Shown piece by piece: positions 19,602 through 29,152 of a stretch of 64,000 bases of DNA. This stretch comes from Mesorhizobium sp. M1D.F.Ca.ET.043.01.1.1. GTDB lineage: Bacteria; Pseudomonadota; Alphaproteobacteria; Rhizobiales; Rhizobiaceae. Within the stretch, counting starts at the first letter, position 1; the number at the start of each line of letters is the position of its first letter. The stretch is taken from contig NZ_CP034444.1 in NCBI RefSeq assembly GCF_003952385.1, positions 1,984,001 to 2,048,000 on the forward strand. The letters are read 5' to 3'. Both the position numbers and the translations under genes were made by a program. Below the pieces are notes generated by a model. The model had not been told where the DNA came from and did not search any database. It saw nothing but the letters and a program-made list of their open reading frames with translations.

Positions 19602-20023
19602 TTAATCAGCCCATGGCCGTCCCGCTCTACATCGCCGCAATCGGCCTTGCGATGCTCGCCAGCGCGATCTGGTCTTTTCGCCGTGGTAGCTTCCTTGGGT
19701 GCGCGGCGTGGCTCCTGATGGCTGCGCTATGTGCTTATGCGCTGATGCTGTCCCCGGCTCACTCAGGGCCGGCCAAGACCCCCATCGCACGTTGCACAAG
19801 CTTCCTGCGCGTGTTCGTGCTCCCCCTTCATGGAGGGCTGAAATACAGCCTCATCAAGGCGACACAGCAGGGAGATCCGCCGACCGTGACGATCGAGTTG
19901 AGACCCGCAACAAATTGCGTTCTCCAGGTCGACCGATCGGCGCCTGCGAGTTCGACCGAGATCGGCGCCATATCAAGTTTGTATACGTTGGACGGACAGC
20001 GTAGCCAGATCATCTACGACTAG
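19589..20023 (+). CDS. Hypothetical membrane protein
   Basis: Two hydrophobic segments (PLYIAAIGLAMLASAIW and GCAAWLLMAALCAYALMLS) are followed by a probably periplasmic domain with two cysteines. Its start overlaps the preceding secreted-protein gene; an internal ATG at 19613 is an alternative just before the first membrane helix. No family recognised. 144 residues. Confidence 0.45.
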   Translation: MECIINQPMAVPLYIAAIGLAMLASAIWSFRRGSFLGCAAWLLMAALCAYALMLSPAHSGPAKTPIARCTSFLRVFVLPLHGGLKYSLIKATQQGDPPTVTIELRPATNCVLQVDRSAPASSTEIGAISSLYTLDGQRSQIIYD

Positions 20024-20118
20024 GAGAGGCGCGTTTACACCGCCTCCGCGTCCGGTGCGCTCTGGCGCTTCCCTGTGGCCCACTGCATGCTGGCGCAATC
20101 AAAGAGCAAGGATCGTCT

Positions 20119-20322
20119 ATGCCCAAGGGAGCCGACTTTCAGGATGATGATATAGTGGTCATCTCGCGCGACCCGCTGATAGGCAAGTTGCTGCTGATCA
20201 CGGAAGATGACGAAGAGATCGAGCTTCACCTCGAGAGGGACAGCGCCGAAGCATTGGTTGGCGCGCTGGCCGCCTTCCTGGCCGAAGGCGAAGGCAAGGA
20301 TAGGCCGAGAAGGCTCACCTGA
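20119..20322 (+). CDS. Small acidic hypothetical protein
   Basis: 67 residues, strongly acidic (FQDDDIVVIS, ITEDDEEIELHLERDSAE), with a pattern of short strands and a terminal helix. No family recognised. It is followed at once by copy B of the short repeat. Confidence 0.4.
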   Translation: MPKGADFQDDDIVVISRDPLIGKLLLITEDDEEIELHLERDSAEALVGALAAFLAEGEGKDRPRRLT

Positions 20323-20329
20323 ATCCTAC

Positions 20330-20366
20330 GCCGCCCTCGCCTCGATCGCCTCTGGTGGGCTTCCCT
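20330..20366 (+). repeat. Short dispersed repeat, copy B
   Basis: Second copy of the repeat at 19166-19203: 21 identical bases and a similar tail. Confidence 0.6.
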
Positions 20367-20607
20367 GGCCAGCGCCAGGGCCCCTACGGGTGATCGCGAC
20401 ACGGCCCTAAGCACCGATGGTGTCTGCCATAAGGTACCAGCCGGCTGTATGAACGCCAATCCTGCCGCTCCAGCCATGGGAGGCTTGACGGCCACTGACA
20501 GGGTTGCGAGCACCAACATGAAAAACGTCGACGAGCGCATGAGACAGAAACGGGGTTCCTCGCTGCAGCGGCAACTCACATTGGCGTGAGTTCCTCTCGC
20601 CGCTGTC

Positions 20608-20850
20608 CTACACCGCTGAAGCGTCCGGCGCGCTCCTGCCGGCGGCCTGAATTTGGGCAACCATTCGCGCCTGCACGGCGATGCGCACCCGGTCGAGCGC
20701 TTCCTGCTGCGCGCTCCCGCTCGAGCCGATAGACGTCGGGCAGCGGTTGCCAGTCGGCTGGCCTGTGCTTCATGCACCACTGCGGCCGGCGATAGCCCCA
20801 GTGCTCGATCGCGACGAGCTCACTGCCATCGAACCAGCACGAGACGTTGA
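20608..20850 (-). pseudogene. Frameshifted small hypothetical gene
   Basis: The minus strand reads SCWFDGSELVAIEHWGYRRP then WCMKHRPADWQPLPDVYRLE, shifts by one base, and continues QQEALDRVRIAVQARMVAQI to a TAG at 20608-20610. The joined protein looks natural (about 80 residues), so this is likely a real gene with a single-base lesion at about 20700. Function unknown. Confidence 0.45.
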
Positions 20851-20906
20851 GCTTTGGGAAACGCAGCACCCGGGCCAAGTCGCCCAGAGGCGCAAGCGAC
20901 GAAAAA

Positions 20907-21293
20907 ATGGCCCAGACGATCCGGTTCGCGATCTTTGCGGCGTCGGCCGCTCTCGCTGGCTTGACCTTTTCTGTCCTGCATTCCTTCTGGACGTGGGCTA
21001 CGCCGCTCCTGTCGTTTCCGCACGGCATCCCGGCTGACCGTGATACCCAGAACCCGGCCGACGACGGCGCCTTTGATTACCCGGATAAATGTAAAGGTTC
21101 AATAATTGCTGAATATTCCACCGATCAGTTTAATAGGGATTTTTCTTCCGGACCATGGCCGACACAACAAGTTAATCTGATGAGATTCTGGTGTGGCATT
21201 GACGATGCTGCCAAGGCCGCACGAGATGTCCAAAAGGTATCCGATCGAAAAGGAGGTCCGCACGGAACCTCGGTAATCCAGATTCCCTGTTAG
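20907..21293 (+). CDS. Hypothetical protein with N-terminal membrane anchor
   Basis: The ATG at 20907 begins MAQTIRFAIFAASAALAGLT, a hydrophobic signal or anchor segment. The rest (about 100 residues) is polar and probably outside the cytoplasm, with two cysteines (DKCKGSI, RFWCGID) and a C-terminal Cys. A longer frame begins at 20847, but its first residues are basic and atypical. No family recognised. Confidence 0.4.
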   Translation: MAQTIRFAIFAASAALAGLTFSVLHSFWTWATPLLSFPHGIPADRDTQNPADDGAFDYPDKCKGSIIAEYSTDQFNRDFSSGPWPTQQVNLMRFWCGIDDAAKAARDVQKVSDRKGGPHGTSVIQIPC

Positions 21294-21439
21294 AAGCTCG
21301 ACGCCTTGCCCATGAACCTTCGTCAGGCCTTCGCGGAATAGGCTCAATTCAGTGCGGCAACACACTGAAGACTGCGACCACAAGAACCGCGGCGACCAGC
21401 GCTAGAACGATTGCAGCGAGCCGTATGCGTTTGACCCAG

Positions 21440-22270
21440 ACTTGGCGAGCGGATCGAGCGGCCATGCCTGCGGCTGCGCCAGGCAGAAGGCTTGCTGGAA
21501 TCGGTGCTGCAACTGATGGGGCTGGCGCTCGCTGTCCCCGATCATACCACCCTGAGCCGTCGGGCGCGGACATGGCAATCGCCCAACAAACGGCATGATC
21601 GCCAGGTTCCGCCGGAGGGACCAGTGCATGTTCTTGTCGGCAGCACCGGCGTGCAGGTCTACGGCGCGGGTCAGTGGCTCAAGGAGAACCACGGCGCCAG
21701 ATCCCGTCGCAGTTGGCGCAAGCTGCATCTGGCACTGGATGCCGACAGCGGCGAGATCATTGCCCATACCCTGACTGATCAGGCGATGTCTCTCAAGTTG
21801 AGCCACTACTCGACCAGATTGGCGGTCCGATCGGACAGTTTACTGCTGACGACGCCTATGACGGAAAACCGACTTACGACGCAGTCATCGATCATAGCGC
21901 TGCCGCCGCAATCGTCATTCCGCCTCGCGTCAACGCGGTCGAACCATTCGACGATAGACCTTCCGGCCAAAGGGACCAGCATATCGCCGCAATCGGCAGA
22001 GACGGCCGGATGAAATGGCAGGTCTCCAACGGTTATGGCAAACGCTCGCTGGTCGAGACCGCCATAGGGCGATACAAGTCCACCATCGGGCGGCGTTTGC
22101 GGGCACGGTCGCTTCCCGTTCAGAAGACCGAAGTCGCCATCGGCTGCGCCGTCCTCAACCGCATGCTTGCCTGCGCACGCCCCGAAATCCGCCCGCCGCA
22201 AGGCGGCCACGGCATAGTCTGCCGCTTCAAAGATCGACATCCCTCAAGTCCGGACCCATGCACCAACGCC
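21440..22270 (+). mobile_element. IS5-family insertion sequence remnant (left copy)
   Basis: The transposase is 5'-truncated and frameshifted. It begins RPCLRLRQAEGLLESVLQLM, continues VPDHTTLSRRARTW and RRSWRKLHLALDADSGEIIA, shifts frame near 21785 to QIGGPIGQFTADDAYDGKPT (DDE-type catalytic Asp region) and VIPPRVNAVEP, and ends with KRSLVETAIGRYKSTIGRRL (the E of the DDE triad). The 3' 258 bp (22013-22270) recur inverted at 29618-29877. The left IS end is missing. Confidence 0.8.
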
Positions 22271-22582
22271 ACGTTGATGGAGAAGATCCAGTACGTCGGT
22301 GCAGGCTTTCAGAGTTTGACGGAAGCGATCGACACCACGTCGCCGGAAGAGGGCATGATGATGCAGTTGTAGGAGCGTTCGCCGAATTCGAGCGCGCCAA
22401 GTTGCGTGAACGCACAAAATATGGTCTGGACGCCGCACGAAAGGATGGCCGCATTGGCGGGGCGCCGCCCCAAGCTCAAGGCGCGCCAAGAGCAGGAGAT
22501 CGTGAATTTGGTGCGCACGGGCCAAAAGCTGGGCGATTCAAGGCTTCGTATCGAGCAGGCCGCTGGCAGGCGGATTGACTAA
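22271..22582 (+). pseudogene. Serine recombinase (Tn3-type resolvase) fragment
   Basis: C-terminal part of a resolvase in three frames: GFQSLTEAIDTTSPEEGMMM, then VGAFAEFERAKLRERTKYGL and DAARKDGRIGG, then EQEIVNLVRTGQKLGD to a TAA at 22580-22582. Two single-base shifts are needed to join them and the catalytic Ser domain is absent. It abuts the IS5 end on the left and ends nine bases before the effector start codon. Confidence 0.75.
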
Positions 22583-22591
22583 AGTTCAGGC

Positions 22592-25500
22592 ATGAAAACC
22601 TCTAACGACAATCCAAACTCGTTGCTTACAAACTGGCCTCACTCTCAAGAGGAACAGCCCAGGCCAACAGAGGATGAGGCAGCAGCCAGCACCAGGGGCA
22701 ACCATCAATCACTTGGACGGCCGCCGGCCAAACGGCGGCGGATAGAGCCGGATGAACCTGGGACGTCGACACGACGCGGCCAACCCTTGTCTGTGAATCC
22801 GCGAAGCGTAGCCAGCGAAGGCGCATGGGACAGTCTCGTTCGCCAACACGCGGTCACCCACTCGCACCGGCGCGATGATCCCACCGAACGACGCGGTACC
22901 GCGCCCGAGCGGCGCCCGGACAGAATGCCCGCTGACGGTAGCGTTTCGTCGTCGCATCGTGGGCCACAACGACCAACGTATGGTCTGGAGGCGACGGCAG
23001 ATCTTCGCCTGACGGAACAACAGTCCGACCGGACCGCAGGAAAACGACTGCGGGAAGAGCCGTACAGGCAGCGAAAGCGACCGATGCATCGCTTGGAGTT
23101 GACGGCGGCGGATCTCCGCCTGGCCGAACATCAGCTGGGCCCGGCGGCAAAAAAAAGGCTGCAGGCAGAGCGAGAGCGGTATCAGCGACAATTGAGCCGA
23201 ATAGCTCAGAACCATAACGCCGGCCTGTGCGTGTCCATGGCAAAGGACAACGAGCTGGCGCATCGCATCGCTGGCGGGTTGGCATTGCCCTTCCTGGAAG
23301 GGAGCGTCAACGCGCAAACCAACGCAGAGCGGCTCGACAAGTACCTTCAGATGATTGTCAATGCGAGGCGGGCCACGGGGGCAGGCATAACGCACCGCGA
23401 TCTCGATCGTTGCACCGCGCTCGCGGCGCAGTATCTCTGCGAGACCGGGTGGTTCGAAGGTGTATCGCTGAAGCAGCTGGCTCATGTGGGCAACAAGCTG
23501 AGCAAGCACCCGAACCAGCAAGCGTGCATGGATGCAATCGCGTGGATCGCCGGACAGCTCGAGCAGGCCGATGATCTATCGGGGCTGCGTGGCTACCCGT
23601 CAGTCCTACTCCTGAACGCCTTCGCCAAGAACATCAACAGTGGCAGGTGTAAACGCGCGGTGGCTCGTTTGGCACGTTACCTGCAACGTGACGACCAGGC
23701 CCGACAGTCTCTGGACTCGAAGGACATCGGCCTGGCACTCAATACCTTCAGCAAGTGGTTCGATAACCCGGACTGCCAGTCCATGGCGCACTCGCTCGCC
23801 GCGCTTCTCGCCAGCGGAAGCCGCCTGCGTCATGCGATGGATGCGCAGAGCGTCGCGAACACGCTTAACGCCCTGAGCAAATGGCCCGACACGGCGGTCT
23901 GTGCGGAGGCCGCCAAAGCACTGGCCGGGCGGCTGGTCGACGAGCCCGGGTTGCGCAAGGCCCTGGAACCACTAGGCGTGGCCAACGCGCTCAACGCCCT
24001 GAGCAAATGGCCCGACACGGCGGTCTGTGCGGAGGCCGCCAAAGCACTGACCGGGCGGCTGGCCGACGAGCCCCGGTTGCGCAAGGCCCTGGACCCGCAA
24101 GGCGTGGCCACCGCGCTCAACGCCCTGAGCAAATGGCCCGACACGGCGGTCTGTGCGGAGGCCGCCAAAGCACTGACCGGGCGGCTGGCCGACGAGCCCC
24201 GGTTGCGCAAGGCCCTGGACCCGCAAGGCGTGGCCAACGCGCTCAACGCCCTGAGCAAATGGCCCGACACGGCGGTCTGTGCGGAGGCCGCCAAAGCACT
24301 GGCCGGGGGGCTGGCCGACGAGCCCGGGTTGCGCAAGGCCCTGGAACCACTAGGCGTGGCCAGCGCGCTCAACGCCCTGAGCAAATGGCCCGACACGGCG
24401 GTCTGTGCGGAGGCCGCCAAAGCACTGACCGGGCGGCTGGCCGACGAGCCCGGGTTGCGCAAGGCCCTGGACCCGCAAGGCGTGGCCAACGCGCTCAACG
24501 CCCTGAGCAAATGGCCCGACACGGCGGTCTGTGCGGAGGCCGCCAAAGCACTGGCCGGGCGGCTGGTCGACGAGCCCACATTGCGCAACACCCTCAACGC
24601 GCAAGAAGTCGCCACCGCGCTCAACGCCCTGAGCAAATGGCCAGACACGGCGGTCTGTGCGGAGGCCGCCAAAGCACTGGCCGGGCGGCTGGTCGACGAG
24701 CCCACATTGCGCAACACCCTCAACGCGCAAGAAGTCGCCAGCGCGCTCAACGCCCTGAGCAAATGGCCCGACACGGCCGTCTGTGCGGAGGCCGCCAAAG
24801 CACTGGCCGGGCGGCTGGTCGACGAGCCCACATTGCGCAACACCCTCAACGCGCAAGAAGTCGCCACCGGGCTCAACGCCCTGAGCAAATGGCCTCGACG
24901 TGCGAACTGCGAGAATGCCATCGACGTCTTGGCCAGCCGGCTGGCTAAGGACCACGATCTGCGACAAGCCATGGATGCGCAACAGGTGGGCGTGTCGCTC
25001 AATGCGCTTAGCAGATGTCTCGGAAGGCCGGCGTGCCAAACAGCAGGGCTGTTGCTCGCAGAGCGCGCAGGCTTGGCCGAACTTCCATGGCAGCAGTTCG
25101 AGATGGGTGAGATCGCCATGGTGGCCAACGCGATGTCCCGCCTGCTGCACCCTGACGAGGAACAGCTCCAGACCTTGGGTGGCGCCAAGCTGCAGGCGAT
25201 AGCCGGGCACCTGGAGTTGCACCGCGAGCGTTTTGAGTCCGCCTCGGTCCCGGAGATTGGGATGCTCTTCAAGGCCCTTGCAGCGGCGCGGCTTCATCGC
25301 CAGATGCGTCCGCTGGCACGGCCCGCGCTGGAGCGGGTTTCGGTCCTTGTGGGGGACGGCAGATTACGTGAGACCAACCTCGAGGGTATCGGCAACCTAT
25401 GCATGGGACTGTTGCCGTTGATTCGCAGTCCGGAGCTGAACTCTCGCCATCGGGGCCACGCGTTACGGGTGTTCAACACGTTGCAGCCTATCGTCGAGCG

Positions 25501-28500
25501 CAAGATCGACTTGTACCTGACCGACGGTGATTCGCAGTCTTCGACCGACATTGATCAGCACGCAACGCGATGCCCGGCACTGACCTTTTTCCAGGTACTC
25601 AAGGCCTACAGCATGGTGTCCCGGCAATGGAAGCCGCGCCACGTCGAAGGCACTCACCAGGAACTGCGCCAGCGCCGCGACCAACTGGCGACATGGGTGG
25701 ACCGGACGCTGGAGCGTACGCGCGAGGCCATCGAGGCGGACCTCGGCGAGATGAGCTGGAACCTGATCGCGCAGATCGAGGCCGGTGACCAGACGTTTGA
25801 CGCCCTGGATCTGCGCATGGCGAAGGAGGCGCCGACGATTACTCAGGCCCACCCACCGACCAGCTTCGACCTGGACGTTGGGCGCTTGAGCATGCACTCG
25901 GTTCCCGGCCAGCCTCGTGTGCCGGCACCCGGCAACGGCAGCACGAACCATCTTGTGGTCGACTTGCAGGGCAAGGAGGTATCGAACAATGCGACTGAGA
26001 CGAACCAGCAGTACTCGCTGTTTGCGCGGCTGACGGGTCTGCCGCTGGTGGAGGTCCAGCTGCCCGGGGCGATTTCGACGTTCATGCTCGCGCGTACGTT
26101 CAACTATCAGGGTGAGCCCTGGCGCTTCGACTTGTTCGGCGGCAGCCGCGCCACGCGCGGCAACATGAGCCGCCCCGCCCAGCTGTTGTCCGGCACATCC
26201 GCGGCGCCGTCGCTGCTGCCGGCAATTCGCTACGCCGACACCACGCCGGGCAGTAGCTTGATGACGCTCGTCGCCAAGCTTGCCCCGCAGCGCGAAGACT
26301 GGTCGCGCATGCAGCGTTCACTACTGGAGATGGTACCGAGCGATCACGTTATTGAGGGCACACTGCGTCTGGGATTCTTTGAAGACGTCAGCGGTCCTGC
26401 ACACCCGTTCAAACCCTTGGCAGTGGACGGACGGCCCCTGGCGCTGTGCCCCAACGATGGCTGCGGATTTTTAAAGTTAGAGGTAGCCTTGTGCATCCCC
26501 GCCTTCCGCAAGCACTATGATGCTTGGCAAGCAGTGCAGGCTGGTCAGGCCAGCGAAGAGCAGCGTGACCTTCTGGCAAACGACAAGGGCCCCACGCGGC
26601 TGGCACCGCAGGCGCTACAGCACTTCCCGCGCGACGAGGCGGCGCTGCAGGAGGCGCATGAGGCGATGCGGCACCGGCTTGAGGGGCTGCCGCCAGAGCT
26701 CAGCCAACTCACGCTATTCGAGCTGGCCACCAGTGGCGGCTACCAGGGCCAGCGAGTCCGGGCGGTGCCCTCCGCCGACGACAAGGTGCATCTGCCGCGC
26801 GAGCGCAGCCAGGCCTTCGACGCCGCAGGCGGCCCCTTGCTGATCGGCAAGCCACCCTACGACAAAGAGAATCTGCTACCGGTGCCAGAGGAACGCGTGG
26901 CGACCGTGGCGAAGGGGGATGCCACCGCCGAGTTCCTCTCGCAATCCTTCGGCATTCAGTACAGCTACACCGGATTCGACGACCGATCGGGCGACGATGC
27001 CCAGATGCTGCACAGCAAAGGCATGCTTATCATCGTGCCGGAGAAGAACTGGCCGGCCGATTTTGTGAACACAGACCTGGTCTGCTCCAAGGAGGACCTC
27101 AAGACGCTGTCGTGCTGGACGGCCGGGCGCGACCGCAGTGCCGTGCCGCGTGACATGCTCAGCACCGGCAGCCTGCGGCTAAAGGACATCGTGGAGCCCG
27201 GGCGCATGGGCGCACTGCCGATTCGGGAGCTGCGCAAGCGCAACATGGATACCGACGGCGACGACGCGTTCGTGTACGCGGGCTACCCCAGGCTGGCGGC
27301 GCTGATCGCGCGCGAGATGGCCGATCGTGAGGACAGGCGCGGCCAGCCGCAGTCCTTCAAGCCGCCGAAGACGGCCACGCCGGCCATTGATGGTGAGACC
27401 GGTCATTACAAGGCCGGGCGGCTGTCCGAGATCATGTCGCTGCGGCGTGGCGGTCAGATCATGGGCGCTGCCAGCACCCTGGCGGCGCGCTTCATGGCGC
27501 AACCCGACCAATTACGCGAGGCGATGGCGCGCAACATGATGTTCGGCACCTACGATGGCATTGAGCGCGATCTGCGCACCGGCTTGCGTGAGGTACTCGA
27601 AGGTGACGCCCGCGATCCACAGGTGTTGGCGAAACTACGCGCCGATGCGGGCGATGCGATTGAACGCGCCCACATGCCTGAGGCGCGTGAAGCCGCCCAA
27701 CTCCTGCACGCGCAACTGTTTCGCCTTGACCCGCGGGTGTCCTCCGCTGACGTGCCGCAGCTGCCCGATGCGCTGGCGGAGGCCTTCCCGAACCTCGCCA
27801 AGGCGTACGTTGCTGCGCCTTCTGCTGAGGCACGTATCCACGCCATCCTCGACAACTACCCTGTGTGCAGGCTCTCACATGCGCAATTCCCTGCCGGACA
27901 ACCGGGGCTCATCCCCGGCGAGCCGGAACTGACCATGCGCAACCTTTTCACCATTGCGATCAAGGTAGGCACCGATGCGCTGAAATCCGACACCGGCACG
28001 GCGCTGTTCGCCAAGATCGTGGAGGCGTGCGAACGATCCGAGCGGGGGTTCGCCGAGCGGGTGCGCGTGGTGCCGTACAGCAAGGCGACAGCCCGGGCCA
28101 TGCACGATGGAAGATTTGATGCTGAGCAGACCAAGGGGCTCCTGCAGCACATGCCCACAATGGCCGCGGGTGTGATGCAGGATGCGCTGCACGCGCTGCA
28201 GCAGGCGGGCCTGATCGGTCCGCCACCGCCACCGGTCGAGCGCCTGCGCGACATAAGGACCGAGGACATCACGCTTAACGCCGTATCCCTGCTGACACGC
28301 GCCCGCGATATGGAGCCCGTGGTCACCGATATGCTGAAGCGTGCGGCCCAGCCCTATGGTGGGCGACTGGTGGGAACACAGCATCAACTGAAGTCGCACG
28401 GCTCGCTGAAGGAAAAGCTCAAGCAGCAGATGGCTTTGAAAAAGCAGACCCTGGAAGAAGCGACGGCCGGCGTAAACGACGCGCTGCGCTACAGCGTGGC

Positions 28501-29152
28501 ACTGAATCCGGAGGACTTCACCGTCGGCCTGCGTGGCGTGCTGGCCTCGCTGGACGATCAGGGGCATGTGCGCGTCAAGTTGACCAACACGTTTACGAAG
28601 CACAGGCAGGCATTCAAGGCAGTCAACGTCACGTTGCGCAGTCCCAAAGGCGCGCTCTGGGAAATCCAGTTCCATACACCGCAGACCTTCGCGCTCAAGG
28701 AGCAATTCCATGATCTATACAAGCGCAAACATGCGCTGGAGATGAAGGGCGCTCCACTGGCTGATCAGAGGGAACTGCAGGCACCCGCGCAGGAGGCCTT
28801 CAGTCGCGTGGCTTCGCCGCCGGGGTGCGAGGAGATCGAAGATTGGGAAACGTTGGGCAGCGACAGAAAAGCCGCATTGCCAGCTGCCGAGATATCACAT
28901 GTCTCCCGTGCTTCCGGCACCGCCACCAGCATGTCCCCAACAGCGCAGTGCTTGCACGGTGATCATCCCAATTGCGGGGAGGGCGTCGTGGAAACCATCC
29001 AGGCGCCGGCGGCAACATTGGGTGAAGCGGAACGCCCGCCGCCCCTCGACTCCCTCACCGCCGCCCCGCAGCCTTTGCTAGCCGGCAGTGACGCACGAGC
29101 GGATTTAGCGTCTTCCATGAGAAGCAGAGAACGCTCAAGTCGAGGTCGCTAA
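22592..29152 (+). CDS. SKWP-repeat type III effector (RipS/XopAD-like) with C-terminal RelA-like domain
   Basis: This 2186-residue protein belongs to the giant SKWP-repeat effectors known from Ralstonia (RipS), Xanthomonas (XopAD) and Mesorhizobium loti, which are delivered into plant cells by a type III system. The N-terminus (~1-190) is polar and Pro/Arg-rich, as expected for a secretion and disordered region. Degenerate 40-46-residue helical repeats start at about residue 300; eight near-identical 42-residue units (about 427-762) read ALNALSKWPDTAVCAEAAKA; further degenerate repeats follow. A long conserved middle region follows. Residues ~1915-2050 resemble the synthetase fold of RelA/SpoT proteins (KSHGSLKEKL, VNDALRYSVAL, AVNVTLRSPKGALWEIQFHT). 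No tts box or hrp box is visible upstream; the start lies nine bases after a resolvase remnant. The frame is intact over its whole length. Confidence 0.82.
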   Translation: MKTSNDNPNSLLTNWPHSQEEQPRPTEDEAAASTRGNHQSLGRPPAKRRRIEPDEPGTSTRRGQPLSVNPRSVASEGAWDSLVRQHAVTHSHRRDDPTERRGTAPERRPDRMPADGSVSSSHRGPQRPTYGLEATADLRLTEQQSDRTAGKRLREEPYRQRKRPMHRLELTAADLRLAEHQLGPAAKKRLQAERERYQRQLSRIAQNHNAGLCVSMAKDNELAHRIAGGLALPFLEGSVNAQTNAERLDKYLQMIVNARRATGAGITHRDLDRCTALAAQYLCETGWFEGVSLKQLAHVGNKLSKHPNQQACMDAIAWIAGQLEQADDLSGLRGYPSVLLLNAFAKNINSGRCKRAVARLARYLQRDDQARQSLDSKDIGLALNTFSKWFDNPDCQSMAHSLAALLASGSRLRHAMDAQSVANTLNALSKWPDTAVCAEAAKALAGRLVDEPGLRKALEPLGVANALNALSKWPDTAVCAEAAKALTGRLADEPRLRKALDPQGVATALNALSKWPDTAVCAEAAKALTGRLADEPRLRKALDPQGVANALNALSKWPDTAVCAEAAKALAGGLADEPGLRKALEPLGVASALNALSKWPDTAVCAEAAKALTGRLADEPGLRKALDPQGVANALNALSKWPDTAVCAEAAKALAGRLVDEPTLRNTLNAQEVATALNALSKWPDTAVCAEAAKALAGRLVDEPTLRNTLNAQEVASALNALSKWPDTAVCAEAAKALAGRLVDEPTLRNTLNAQEVATGLNALSKWPRRANCENAIDVLASRLAKDHDLRQAMDAQQVGVSLNALSRCLGRPACQTAGLLLAERAGLAELPWQQFEMGEIAMVANAMSRLLHPDEEQLQTLGGAKLQAIAGHLELHRERFESASVPEIGMLFKALAAARLHRQMRPLARPALERVSVLVGDGRLRETNLEGIGNLCMGLLPLIRSPELNSRHRGHALRVFNTLQPIVERKIDLYLTDGDSQSSTDIDQHATRCPALTFFQVLKAYSMVSRQWKPRHVEGTHQELRQRRDQLATWVDRTLERTREAIEADLGEMSWNLIAQIEAGDQTFDALDLRMAKEAPTITQAHPPTSFDLDVGRLSMHSVPGQPRVPAPGNGSTNHLVVDLQGKEVSNNATETNQQYSLFARLTGLPLVEVQLPGAISTFMLARTFNYQGEPWRFDLFGGSRATRGNMSRPAQLLSGTSAAPSLLPAIRYADTTPGSSLMTLVAKLAPQREDWSRMQRSLLEMVPSDHVIEGTLRLGFFEDVSGPAHPFKPLAVDGRPLALCPNDGCGFLKLEVALCIPAFRKHYDAWQAVQAGQASEEQRDLLANDKGPTRLAPQALQHFPRDEAALQEAHEAMRHRLEGLPPELSQLTLFELATSGGYQGQRVRAVPSADDKVHLPRERSQAFDAAGGPLLIGKPPYDKENLLPVPEERVATVAKGDATAEFLSQSFGIQYSYTGFDDRSGDDAQMLHSKGMLIIVPEKNWPADFVNTDLVCSKEDLKTLSCWTAGRDRSAVPRDMLSTGSLRLKDIVEPGRMGALPIRELRKRNMDTDGDDAFVYAGYPRLAALIAREMADREDRRGQPQSFKPPKTATPAIDGETGHYKAGRLSEIMSLRRGGQIMGAASTLAARFMAQPDQLREAMARNMMFGTYDGIERDLRTGLREVLEGDARDPQVLAKLRADAGDAIERAHMPEAREAAQLLHAQLFRLDPRVSSADVPQLPDALAEAFPNLAKAYVAAPSAEARIHAILDNYPVCRLSHAQFPAGQPGLIPGEPELTMRNLFTIAIKVGTDALKSDTGTALFAKIVEACERSERGFAERVRVVPYSKATARAMHDGRFDAEQTKGLLQHMPTMAAGVMQDALHALQQAGLIGPPPPPVERLRDIRTEDITLNAVSLLTRARDMEPVVTDMLKRAAQPYGGRLVGTQHQLKSHGSLKEKLKQQMALKKQTLEEATAGVNDALRYSVALNPEDFTVGLRGVLASLDDQGHVRVKLTNTFTKHRQAFKAVNVTLRSPKGALWEIQFHTPQTFALKEQFHDLYKRKHALEMKGAPLADQRELQAPAQEAFSRVASPPGCEEIEDWETLGSDRKAALPAAEISHVSRASGTATSMSPTAQCLHGDHPNCGEGVVETIQAPAATLGEAERPPPLDSLTAAPQPLLAGSDARADLASSMRSRERSSRGR
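23870..24877 (+). repeat. Tandem array of eight 126-bp units coding the SKWP repeats
   Basis: Units begin at 23870, 23996, 24122, 24248, 24374, 24500, 24626 and 24752, each starting GCCCTGAGCAAATGG. Units are nearly identical in DNA, differing mainly in the segment coding the last third. Two tail types alternate: RKAL-x-P-x-GVA in units 1-5 and RNTLNAQEVA in units 6-8. A ninth, diverged unit starts at 24878. Confidence 0.95.

Noticed and set aside
16418..22600. Integrase, tRNA or attachment site of the element
   Set aside because: No tRNA cloverleaf, integrase motif or terminal direct repeat was recognised; only IS and resolvase debris is present.
23870..24877. CRISPR-like array
   Set aside because: The units are 126 bp, contiguous without spacers, and code for the protein repeat.
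23830..25297. Long antisense frames (480 and 315 codons) and a second plus-strand frame (355 codons) over the SKWP repeats
   Set aside because: The 126-bp period is a multiple of three and lacks stops in several frames, so one open unit is simply repeated eight times. The translations are repetitive and have no family resemblance.
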